Part shown: positions 7,675 through 13,213 of the stretch, piece by piece
Numbering within the stretch: position 1 is the stretch's first letter
How the letters are laid out: every line of letters starts with the position of its first letter
From: Planctomycetaceae bacterium
GTDB lineage: Bacteria > Planctomycetota > Planctomycetia > Pirellulales > Thermoguttaceae
Assembly: GCA_009776995.1 (NCBI GenBank)
Contig: WRMR01000078.1
Location: 1-13,213, forward strand
DNA: 13,213 nucleotides
Reading direction: 5' to 3'
Translations under genes and position numbers: made by a program
Notes under the pieces: generated by a model
Seen by the model: the letters and a program-made list of their open reading frames with translations, nothing else
Database searches by the model: none
Told to the model about the DNA's origin: nothing

Positions 7675-9525
7675 TTATTTCGTACTGATCACAACAATTG
7701 CGACGTTGGCGTTGAGGTTCGGGGCATAGGTCACGGAGACACCCTGTTCCGTGTCGAGCGCAACGGTTTGGTGAATGCGATAGCCCTTCTCAGTGCAATA
7801 GTCCCGGAAATCGTCGATGGTCAAAAAACGCACATCCTCGGTGTTATGCCATTTCCGCGTCGAGGTGTCGTCGAGTTGCGGCGCGAGCCCCTGTTCGGCG
7901 AGCATCTTCCGGTAACGATGATAGCCGAGATTCGGGAAACTGACGATTCCGCGAATGCCGACCCGCAGCATTTCCGCAAGAATCAGGTCAACATCAAGTA
8001 CGGTTTGTAGTGTTTTCGAAAGTACGACGAAATCGAACTGCTTGTCTTCAAATGCCTTCAAGCCCGCGTTGAGGTCGGCCTGCACGACGTCGAGTCCCTT
8101 GCGCAGCGATTCAAGCACCGACGTTTCGTCCAGTTCGATGCCCATGACACGGCGGAGTCGGCGGTTTTTCAACCGTTGCATCAGTTCGCCGGTTCCGCAG
8201 CCGAGGTCGAGAACCTTCGTGCGGAGCGGAATCAGCTTGACAATCTCGTCGTAATCAATGCGCCGGCCTTCCACAAGAAAATGACCGCGCGGCGCATCCG
8301 GTGGCGTTTCCTGCGATGATTCGTTGTCTTCAACAACGGTTGTCTCCGCCTCTTCGTATTCGATGAGTACGTCTTTTTCAACGTTTTGCAGGAACGCCCG
8401 GATCATTCCGCCGTAAGAATCGAGTTCGTTTTCGAGCAGGAACGCGTCATGGCCGCAATCGCTCTGCACGTTGCAATAGCTGAGTCGCTTGTCGCAACGC
8501 AGTGTTGCTTCGACGAGTTCCTGTGACTGAAACGGCGGAAACAGCCAGTCACTCGTGAAACTGAGGAACAGCCATCGGCACATCGTCCCGCGCAACCGGT
8601 CAACCAGTTCGCGTTGTGTGTTACCCAAGTTGAAGGTGTCCATTGCCCACGAGAGCGAAAGATAAGAGTTGGCATCGAACCGCTCAACGAATTTGTCACC
8701 CTGATGCGCGAGATACGAGCCGACGGAAAACGCGGTTTCAAAGGGCGTGTCAATATTGCGCCCCGTGTAACGGTCGGCGTCGAATTTCCTGACCATCGAC
8801 TCGCGCGACAAGTAGGTGATGTGTCCCAGCATTCGGGCGATGGCCAGTCCGACCACCGGACCTTGCTCCTTGTCATAATACTGGCCGCCGTAAAAACGCG
8901 GGTCGTTGGTGATCGCGTTCCGCGCCACAATGTCGAAGGCCAACGCCTGGCTTGTCAGCCGCGCACTGGCCGCGATGACCACCGCTCCGGCCATGCGGTC
9001 GGGGAACCGGGCTGTCCAATCAAGCGTCATCAGTCCGCCGAGCGAACCGCCGATCACGGCGAGCAACCGCGAAATACCGAGGTAATCGACCAGCCGCTGC
9101 TGCACTTCCACGATATCGCCGATGGAGATTTTCGGGAAGTCCATGTCGTAAGGACGTCCGGTTTTCGGATTGATGCTGTCCGGGCCGGTCGTGCCGCGAC
9201 ATCCGCCCAGCGAATTGGCGCAAATCACGAAATAGCGGTCGGTGTCGATGACCTTGCCCGGCCCGACGGCGATGTCCCACCAGCCGGGATCGTCCGATTC
9301 ATCGTGCCGCGCAACATGGGAGTCGCCGGAAATCGCATGGCATACGAACACCGCGTTGTCCCGGCGGTCGTTCAACTGCCCGTAGGTTTCATAAACGACG
9401 GTCACTTCGGGCAACTCACTGCCGCATTCCAGCCGCAACGGTTCATCAAACGTCACCCGCTGGGCATACTTCAATTCGTGTGCCGACCGCACACTGTCAC
9501 TGCTCTCAAACAGGTCGTCATTCAT
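7675..9525 (-). CDS. metX-metW: Fused homoserine O-acyltransferase (MetX) and MetW methyltransferase-like protein
   Basis: This is a single 616-residue frame. Residues 1-383 are MetX, an alpha/beta hydrolase that acylates homoserine for methionine synthesis: YETYG, HAISGDSH, GWWD, CANSLGGCRGTTGP, the nucleophile elbow GGSLGGLM (Ser161), SDWLFPP (Asp326) and CGHDAFL (His359) complete the expected triad. An acidic linker (about 384-412, many Glu/Asp) joins residues 413-616. These match MetW, a class I SAM-methyltransferase-fold protein: VLDLGCGTGELM (SAM loop), GIELDE, QADLNAGL, FDFVVLSKTLQ, EMLRVG, GIVSFPN, then LTIDDFRDYC. In many bacteria metX and metW are adjacent separate genes; here they are one protein with no stop or frameshift between the parts. 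Whether acetyl-CoA or succinyl-CoA is used cannot be read from the sequence. MetX proteins accompanied by MetW include succinyl-CoA users. The start follows the DUF1080 stop by 36 bases, with only a weak GGA upstream. Confidence 0.95.
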   Translation of the reverse strand: MNDDLFESSDSVRSAHELKYAQRVTFDEPLRLECGSELPEVTVVYETYGQLNDRRDNAVFVCHAISGDSHVARHDESDDPGWWDIAVGPGKVIDTDRYFVICANSLGGCRGTTGPDSINPKTGRPYDMDFPKISIGDIVEVQQRLVDYLGISRLLAVIGGSLGGLMTLDWTARFPDRMAGAVVIAASARLTSQALAFDIVARNAITNDPRFYGGQYYDKEQGPVVGLAIARMLGHITYLSRESMVRKFDADRYTGRNIDTPFETAFSVGSYLAHQGDKFVERFDANSYLSLSWAMDTFNLGNTQRELVDRLRGTMCRWLFLSFTSDWLFPPFQSQELVEATLRCDKRLSYCNVQSDCGHDAFLLENELDSYGGMIRAFLQNVEKDVLIEYEEAETTVVEDNESSQETPPDAPRGHFLVEGRRIDYDEIVKLIPLRTKVLDLGCGTGELMQRLKNRRLRRVMGIELDETSVLESLRKGLDVVQADLNAGLKAFEDKQFDFVVLSKTLQTVLDVDLILAEMLRVGIRGIVSFPNLGYHRYRKMLAEQGLAPQLDDTSTRKWHNTEDVRFLTIDDFRDYCTEKGYRIHQTVALDTEQGVSVTYAPNLNANVAIVVISTK

Positions 9526-9561
9526 GATCGAAATATCCAGGAAAGCCTGAAATCGACAACT

Positions 9562-10917
9562 CTACCTCACCAGGCGTCTGCCGCGTGGTTCGCGTGCCCC
9601 TTCAATAAGCGACCTGAGCCGTTGCAGAGGCCGTCGTGCGGGGACAAATCGTCTGGCTTCCGGTGCCGGAGTCGCTTCGCTGAAGTCCGGTTCGGGCATT
9701 TCGTCGTTTTCGATCATCGCTCGCTGTTCATCGTCATACACGAGAATGTCGAAGTCCTTGAAATAGTATTCCATGTCGGAACCACCGTGGAGTTGCAGCG
9801 CGACCTTGCCTTCCTTGAGGCATTCGGGGTCAACGATGTCGATGATAATCTGACCGTTCAGTTCGGTGATGAGACGGTCGCCGACAGCCACGATACTCAC
9901 GGTGTTCCAGTCGCCTTCCTTGAAGACCTTTTCCGCCAATTCATTATTGCGGGCGACCCAGCCGCGGCCTTCCACCTCCCAAAGACTGGCAGTTGCCGCG
10001 CGGTCGATTTCATCCTGGAAGCCGCGCAACCAGTACGGTTTATCGACTTCGACGGCACGGAAGTACAGACCACTGTTGCCGTTGACCTGCTTGAACGTCA
10101 CCCGTGCGGCGTGATCTTTCAGGATTTCCTCGTATTTGAGCATCCCGTCACGCGATTCGCCACGTTCGGCGGTGCCTTTGGCGACAAGCTGGTCGTCTAT
10201 TTCCCATTTTCCGGCCGGCGAAACCCAAATGTCCTCAAAGTCCGGTTTCAACAGCTTTTGCCATTCGGTCGGGGGCAATTCCTTGACCCAGATATTGCGC
10301 CAACGGACTTTGCCCGTCGGTTCGCTGGACCCGTGAACCTGGAGGCCGAAAAAGCCTTTCAGGTCGGCCACGTCGGCAAAGTCAGAACAGACGACGTCGT
10401 TGACCCAAATCTTAATGCACGGGCCAATCGCCTGAATGACGAGTGTGTTCCAATCGTCTGCAACAAAGGCGTCTTTGGTGACTTCGGTGTCAAGGTTACT
10501 GATCCAGCGGCCACGGCGGCTTTCGTCATAAACGCGACCTGAATTTCCGGAATTTTGGTCGAGTTCGCACTGATAACCGTACACAACTTCGCGGTCGCCA
10601 TTGGGCCGGGCGGAACTGCGGAACTGTACGCCGGAGTTGATCGGCTCGTCGAATTTGCATTCAAAATAGAGGATGAAGTTGCCGTATTCATCCGGGGTGC
10701 ATAGAAAAGTGTTCGGCCCGTCTCCTCGCTGTCCAACAATGCAACCATCTTCAACATAATAAGTTGCGTCGCCGCCGCGTTTGATCCAGCCGTCGATGTC
10801 CTTGCCGTTGAACAGTGACTTATATCCGTCGCCTGCAGTGCAAAGTGTTGTCATGGCAAACAGGGCAACTAACACAAACATGGTTTTGCCCAACGAAAAA
10901 CCGAATTGTAATCGCAT
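9562..10917 (-). CDS. Secreted protein with two tandem DUF1080 (3-keto-disaccharide hydrolase-like) domains
   Basis: This 451-residue protein has a signal peptide (KTMFVLVALFAMTTLCTAG, cleavage probably near residue 28). Domain 1 (about 30-213) begins YKSLFNGKDIDGWIKRG and contains NSGVQFRSS, GYQCELDQN, DDWNTLVIQA and GFFGLQVHGSSEPTGKVRWRNIWVKEL. Domain 2 (about 228-394) repeats the pattern in diverged form: NSGLYFRAVE, GFQDEID, GDWNTVSIVA, GKVALQLHGGSDMEYYFKDFDILVYD. DUF1080 is a concanavalin/laminin-G-like beta-sandwich, abundant in planctomycetes. Some members act on 3-keto-glycosides, but many are uncharacterised. The last 35 residues are Arg-rich (RRFVPARRPLQRLRSL...REPRGRRLVR), an unusual basic tail. 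The start at 10917 is supported by GGAG (10928-10925) seven bases upstream. It may share a transcript with metX-metW, 36 bases downstream. Enzymatic activity is not established. Confidence 0.9.
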   Translation of the reverse strand: MRLQFGFSLGKTMFVLVALFAMTTLCTAGDGYKSLFNGKDIDGWIKRGGDATYYVEDGCIVGQRGDGPNTFLCTPDEYGNFILYFECKFDEPINSGVQFRSSARPNGDREVVYGYQCELDQNSGNSGRVYDESRRGRWISNLDTEVTKDAFVADDWNTLVIQAIGPCIKIWVNDVVCSDFADVADLKGFFGLQVHGSSEPTGKVRWRNIWVKELPPTEWQKLLKPDFEDIWVSPAGKWEIDDQLVAKGTAERGESRDGMLKYEEILKDHAARVTFKQVNGNSGLYFRAVEVDKPYWLRGFQDEIDRAATASLWEVEGRGWVARNNELAEKVFKEGDWNTVSIVAVGDRLITELNGQIIIDIVDPECLKEGKVALQLHGGSDMEYYFKDFDILVYDDEQRAMIENDEMPEPDFSEATPAPEARRFVPARRPLQRLRSLIEGAREPRGRRLVR

Positions 10918-10990
10918 GGTAAGTCTCCAAAATCAGGGGGGAAGTTACGATCCGTAATTCTGTGATTACGGGGTAAGTCTCATGACTTAC
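10918..10990 (-). promoter_or_regulatory. Leader of the DUF1080 gene with two hairpins and a duplicated RBS sequence
   Basis: In the minus-strand transcript, GTAAGTC (10990-10984) can pair with GACTTAC (10979-10973) around a 4-base loop. A second perfect 7-bp hairpin follows (10971-10965 with 10958-10952, 6-base loop). The second half of the first hairpin recurs at the ribosome-binding site: GAGACTTACC at 10981-10972 is repeated exactly at 10927-10918, overlapping the GGAG and running up to the ATG. GTAAGTC could therefore pair with either copy, which would hide the RBS spacer in one state. This is read directly from the sequence; any switching is inference. Confidence 0.4.
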
Positions 10991-11216
10991 AGTCAACATT
11001 GACATCTATTTTAGCACAACGGAGGGAAAATACCACCGTGCATTCACAAAAATTGGTTCTAGGCGGTTGAAGGTATATTTCTGCGCAGACACTAAATCTT
11101 ACTCAAAAAAACCGACATTGCGATTCCTCCGGGCTTGTCAACAGCGAAATTGCGGCGATAATGACTTCACTGAAATGATCATTGATATGCAAAATCCACA
11201 ATAGGATTGTGTTTTT
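10991..11216. other. Intergenic region between the DUF1080 gene and tRNA-Arg
   Basis: The two genes diverge from this region, so it should hold both promoters. A TAAAAT suited to a -10 box lies on the minus strand near 11010-11015 without a convincing -35. TTGATA and TAGGAT upstream of the tRNA are too close (14 bases) to be a standard pair. A small 6-bp inverted repeat (CACAAT-AGG-ATTGTG) precedes the tRNA. I see no gene. A minus-strand open frame across 11103-11399 is the antisense of the tRNA and not a real protein. Confidence 0.5.
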
Positions 11217-11290
11217 GCGTCCGTGGCGCAACTGGATAGCGCATCGGTCTTCGGAACCGAGGGTTACAGGTTCGAATCCTGTCGGGCGTG
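11217..11290 (+). tRNA. tRNA-Arg (anticodon UCG)
   Basis: This is a 74-base cloverleaf. The parts are: acceptor 5' strand GCGTCCG (11217-11223), D stem GCGC/GCGC with loop AACTGGATA, anticodon stem TCGGT/ACCGA with loop CTTCGGA (anticodon TCG at 11251-11253, reading CGA), five-base variable loop, T stem ACAGG/CCTGT with loop TTCGAAT, acceptor 3' strand CGGGCGT and discriminator G at 11290. No CCA is encoded. The acceptor stem contains two wobble pairs, G1-U72 and U4-G69. G1-U72 is unusual and may reflect replacement of the 3' end by an integrated element. A terminator follows at 11300-11340. Confidence 0.95.
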
Positions 11291-11299
11291 TTTTTAGCT

Positions 11300-11340
11300 C
11301 GTCGCAAGTGTTGTTTTTATATAGACTTGCGGCGTTTTTT
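11300..11340 (+). terminator. Intrinsic terminator after tRNA-Arg
   Basis: The stem 11300-11309 (CGTCGCAAGT) pairs with 11325-11334 (ACTTGCGGCG), ten pairs including one G-U, around a 15-base T-rich loop. It is followed directly by T6 (11335-11340). It is well formed for ending the tRNA transcript ten bases after the mature 3' end. Confidence 0.75.
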
Positions 11341-11381
11341 ATTGCGCTGAATAATGTTTTGGGCGAAACCAAAAATGTCGG

Positions 11382-11512
11382 GGTCATACGAGAGGTCATA
11401 AAAGATTCCCCGTATAATGTCGTGTTTTGCAGTACTTATGAAATCAGGCGAAATATTCCCGCGAAGGCGTTTTCGTAAAAACGGGAAATCGGATATGACC
11501 GCAGATATGACC
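11382..11512. repeat. Two inverted copies of a 31-bp unit with paired GGTCATA boxes
   Basis: On the plus strand GGTCATA occurs at 11382-11388 and 11394-11400. Its complement TATGACC occurs at 11494-11500 and 11506-11512, each pair exactly 12 bases apart. Next to each pair, towards the centre, lies a matching GATTYCCCG (11404-11412 and, inverted, 11482-11490). The unit is thus box, 5 bases, box, 3 bases, GATTYCCCG, present twice in opposite orientation around a 69-base centre. The 12-base period and symmetry suggest binding sites for a DNA-binding protein, plausibly integrase arm sites or Xis sites. Confidence 0.6.
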
Positions 11513-11577
11513 TCAAAATTCAATTTGAATATTCGGTGATATTTCTTTCGTCCGAAACGTCAGTGTAACCCGTTGTG

Positions 11578-11603
11578 ACGCAACACGTTGGCGAGTGTTG
11601 CGT
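11578..11603. repeat. 9-bp perfect inverted repeat
   Basis: ACGCAACAC (11578-11586) and GTGTTGCGT (11595-11603) are exact reverse complements around an 8-base spacer. There is no T-run directly after it on the plus strand. It lies in the integrase-proximal non-coding region, so it may be a protein-binding site or a minor terminator. Confidence 0.4.
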
Positions 11604-11697
11604 TCTTGGCAAAGAGGCGGGTATTTGGTCAAACCGCCCGGTTTTTGAAACCGACGCGAAGGTACGAAAAGCGAGACAAAATTGCCAAGAAATGACG

Positions 11698-11719
11698 AAC
11701 CCCGGCGTGAACCGGGGTT
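11698..11719 (-). terminator. Probable terminator of the integrase gene
   Basis: AACCCCGG (11698-11705) and CCGGGGTT (11712-11719) form a perfect 8-bp GC-rich stem around a six-base loop, 16 bases after the integrase stop in the direction of its transcription. The following minus-strand sequence (CGTCATTTCTTGG) is only moderately U-rich, so termination may be weak. Confidence 0.5.
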
Positions 11720-11735
11720 GCGGAAGGCGGAAACG

Positions 11736-12968
11736 TCAATTTTTCGGCGAGAGGCCGGGCAGGGAGTTGATTGCGGCGGCTTGCTCGTCGGAGTCGATAT
11801 GCGTGTAAATTTGCATCGTGAGGCGAATATCGGAATGCCGTGCCAGCGTTTGCGCGACTTTGGGCGAAACGTTCGCCCGACTCAAATTGGTAATAAATGT
11901 ATGGCGGAGGGCATGGAAGTCGGCGAATTTGCCCTGTGAATCCTGATAGCGCAGGAAGTCGGAGGCCGCCCGCGTTTGACGTTCGGCGTCACCCTTTGCC
12001 TCCGTCAGCCAGAGGTTTCGGGCAAAACTCAAGTCGAACATCATCATTTCCGAAGTCCTGCGATCCACGTCACTCGTCTTGTTTGAAATCGGGAATAGGA
12101 TTTCACTTTCGTTTTCGGGCTTGCGAATTTCAAGCCATTTCAAAAACCGCTCCACGATGTCCGAGTGCAGGACTTGAATATCGTCGCGTCGATGTTTGCT
12201 GTAAGCCGCCTCGACCGAAACGGTGGGGTTGTTGCGTTTGAGATTGAAACTCCGTAACGTCAGGCTGCCCAATTCACCACGTCTGAATCCCGTCCAAGCG
12301 GCAAGGATGTAAAGCATGGCACGATCCTGGCCAGTTAATCCAACCGCAGGCGGGCCGGTCTCGGCGGCTTGTACGAGCAATATGAACTCCTCCATTTCCA
12401 ATGCCCGGCGGTCGTGCCGATGGTCGATGCGAACATTGAGCGGCTCGATGACGTCAAGCGGATTGAGTTTCATCCGCAGGTTTCTTACCAGCCAGCGGGT
12501 GAACGCTTTGAGTGCTTTCAAATAATGGTTGCTTGTCTGAATCGAAAGATGTTGATTCTCGCGCAGGTCAAGCAGAAAATTCTCAACGTCGGAGGCACGG
12601 ATTTGTTTTGTTCGTTCCCAGTGACAAAACGTTTTGCATCGTTTGATCTTGGCGATGACTTCACCAACGTGACGCGGGTCGCTGTTTTTCGACTTCAGAT
12701 GCTTTTCAAAGTCGTCGATGTGAACCTGAATCGGCTTGTTCATTTCTGCATCGAACGGGTCAAGCGTACCGGACTTCTCCTTTTCGACCTTTGCCATGAT
12801 GTCGTTGAGCATCAGTTGGGCAACCTTCTTGTCGGCGGCCAGCGGTTTGTGACGCAGGATACCCAGTGCATCGCGATATTGCCCCCACCACTTTTTCGAC
12901 TCGCTCGCAACCTTTTGACCGGTTGCCTTGTCTTTGATCATCACTTTCTTTTTGAATAGATTTGCCAT
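11736..12968 (-). CDS. int: Tyrosine recombinase/integrase of an integrative element
   Basis: This 410-residue protein inserts and excises DNA by site-specific recombination through a 3'-phosphotyrosine intermediate. The N-terminal half holds a SAM-like core-binding domain (about residues 75-165, IQVHIDDFEKHLKSK ... NHYLKALKAFTRWLV). The catalytic domain has the full residue set: Arg229 in TGFRRGELGSL, Lys258 in the beta-hairpin (YSKHRRDD), His352 and Arg355 in FHALRHTFITNL, His378 in LARHSDIRLTM, and nucleophile Tyr388 in IYTHID. The block VSPKVAQTLARHSD is typical of planctomycete integrases as I know them. I start at the ATG at 12968 (MANLFKKK) because GGAG lies six bases before it. An ATG at 12980 adds four residues and would contain that site. 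It lies downstream of the HTH gene on the same strand and is next to tRNA-Arg. It appears intact. Confidence 0.95.
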   Translation of the reverse strand: MANLFKKKVMIKDKATGQKVASESKKWWGQYRDALGILRHKPLAADKKVAQLMLNDIMAKVEKEKSGTLDPFDAEMNKPIQVHIDDFEKHLKSKNSDPRHVGEVIAKIKRCKTFCHWERTKQIRASDVENFLLDLRENQHLSIQTSNHYLKALKAFTRWLVRNLRMKLNPLDVIEPLNVRIDHRHDRRALEMEEFILLVQAAETGPPAVGLTGQDRAMLYILAAWTGFRRGELGSLTLRSFNLKRNNPTVSVEAAYSKHRRDDIQVLHSDIVERFLKWLEIRKPENESEILFPISNKTSDVDRRTSEMMMFDLSFARNLWLTEAKGDAERQTRAASDFLRYQDSQGKFADFHALRHTFITNLSRANVSPKVAQTLARHSDIRLTMQIYTHIDSDEQAAAINSLPGLSPKN

Positions 12969-13063
12969 AGCATTCTCCATGTAAAAATGTTGTTGTCAAT
13001 AGCCCTTCGGACTCCAAGTGTGACCATGTTGCCGAGAGTTTTGGAACTTGCAAGCGCGATGTT

Positions 13064-13213
13064 TCAATTTTTTTTGGAATATTCCCAAACTTCTCGTTTT
13101 GGGCAGCCTGCGTCGATCCATTTGTCGAGTTCCTTGTATTTCCAAAAGACGGACTTGCCGATGTGAACCGGCATAGGCGTATAGCCCATCAAGTCCCAAC
13201 TCCGCCACGTTCG
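13064..13213 (-). CDS. AlpA/excisionase-like helix-turn-helix protein, C-terminal 49 residues (5' end beyond window)
   Basis: The minus frame ending at TGA 13066-13064 is open to the window edge and reads RTWRSWDLMGYTPMPVHIGK, then SVFWKYKELDKWIDAGCPKR and a short Lys-rich end. Arg-x-W-x-x-x-x-x-G-x-x-P-x-P-x-x-I-G, a Trp-Lys pair, and an ELDKWIDAGCP ending are the pattern of MerR-type winged HTH domains in AlpA/Xis-like proteins that often precede integrases in planctomycete elements. There is no start codon in the window, so the gene would be missed by a search that requires one. It ends about 95 bases before the integrase start on the same strand, consistent with an excisionase or regulator co-transcribed with int. 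Another minus frame here (12996-13208) opens with ATG but shows no family pattern. Confidence 0.8.
   Translation of the reverse strand, partial: RTWRSWDLMGYTPMPVHIGKSVFWKYKELDKWIDAGCPKREVWEYSKKN

Larger units (their letters stand above)
11341..11735. other. Non-coding stretch between tRNA terminator and integrase
   Basis: About 395 bases without a credible gene. It holds the paired inverted repeat units (11382-11412 and 11482-11512), a 9-bp perfect inverted repeat (11578-11586/11595-11603, 8-base loop) and the hairpin at 11698-11719. The small open frames across it lack family signatures. Its position suggests an attachment region with accessory protein-binding sites. Confidence 0.5.
11264..13213. 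mobile_element. Left end of an integrative element or prophage at tRNA-Arg (continues past window)
   Basis: A tRNA gene is followed on its 3' side by non-coding DNA with organised repeats, a tyrosine recombinase and an excisionase-like helix-turn-helix gene. This is the standard arrangement at the end of tRNA-integrated islands and prophages. The element boundary (att core) should lie within the 3' half of the tRNA, about 11264-11290, but only one copy is in the window, so it cannot be delimited. Cargo genes lie to the right of 13213. Confidence 0.6.

Noticed and set aside
8614..10542. A 642-codon plus-strand open frame antisense to metX-metW and the DUF1080 gene
   Set aside because: It spans two well-supported genes and the gap between them, its translation shows no family pattern, and long antisense frames are expected from the codon bias of the real genes.
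11103..11399. A 98-codon minus-strand frame
   Set aside because: It contains the TGFEPVTLGSEDRCAIQLRH-type peptide that is the well-known false translation of the antisense of a tRNA gene.
12994..12999. A perfect TTGACA on the minus strand upstream of the integrase
   Set aside because: A matching -10 box at 16-18 bases would overlap the integrase RBS and start codon and put the transcript start inside the gene; no such box is visible.

Overview
The window looks like a chromosomal segment from a member of the Planctomycetota. The basis is the gene content: a DUF1559 pilin-like protein (prefilin signature AVQAAREAARRMQCTNNLKQ) followed by a small transthyretin-like lipoprotein, a secreted tandem DUF1080 protein, a GATase-like/two-helix membrane protein of a kind I associate with planctomycetes, and a planctomycete-style tyrosine integrase. 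This is judged from protein signatures, not from a phylogeny. No rRNA or other strict marker is present.

Layout. (1) 2-1489, plus strand: the 3' part of a DUF1559 gene and a small lipoprotein gene 36 bases downstream. (2) 1490-1797: a convergent intergenic region made of hairpin-forming and short repeated sequences, probably carrying the terminators. (3) 1798-10917, minus strand, in transcription order: tandem-DUF1080 secreted protein, a fused MetX-MetW methionine-biosynthesis protein, aconitase A, a YbaB/EbfC nucleoid-associated protein, and a large membrane-anchored protein. The first two are only 36 bases apart and may be co-transcribed. The later gaps (129, 180 and 198 bases) are wider, and one holds a striking 17-bp inverted repeat. 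The genes look like housekeeping functions (TCA cycle, methionine synthesis, nucleoid) beside planctomycete-specific envelope proteins, not one pathway. (4) 10918-11216: leader region of the DUF1080 gene with two small perfect hairpins and a repeat of the RBS sequence. (5) 11217-13213: tRNA-Arg(UCG), a terminator, about 400 bases of non-coding DNA with a symmetrical repeat array, a tyrosine recombinase and the 3' end of an AlpA/excisionase-like helix-turn-helix gene. This is the classic end of an integrative element or prophage inserted at the 3' end of a tRNA gene. Its cargo lies beyond the right edge.

The observations most worth following are: the MetX-MetW fusion; a 31-bp repeat unit (two GGTCATA boxes 12 bases apart plus a conserved GATTYCCCG tail) present twice in inverted orientation between the tRNA and the integrase; two wobble pairs in the tRNA-Arg acceptor stem, which may be a scar of integration; a possible alternative-pairing RNA leader upstream of the DUF1080 gene; and a G-quadruplex motif inside aconitase created by a repeat-like insertion in the linker. 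I did not see a clearly new multi-gene system within these bounds.
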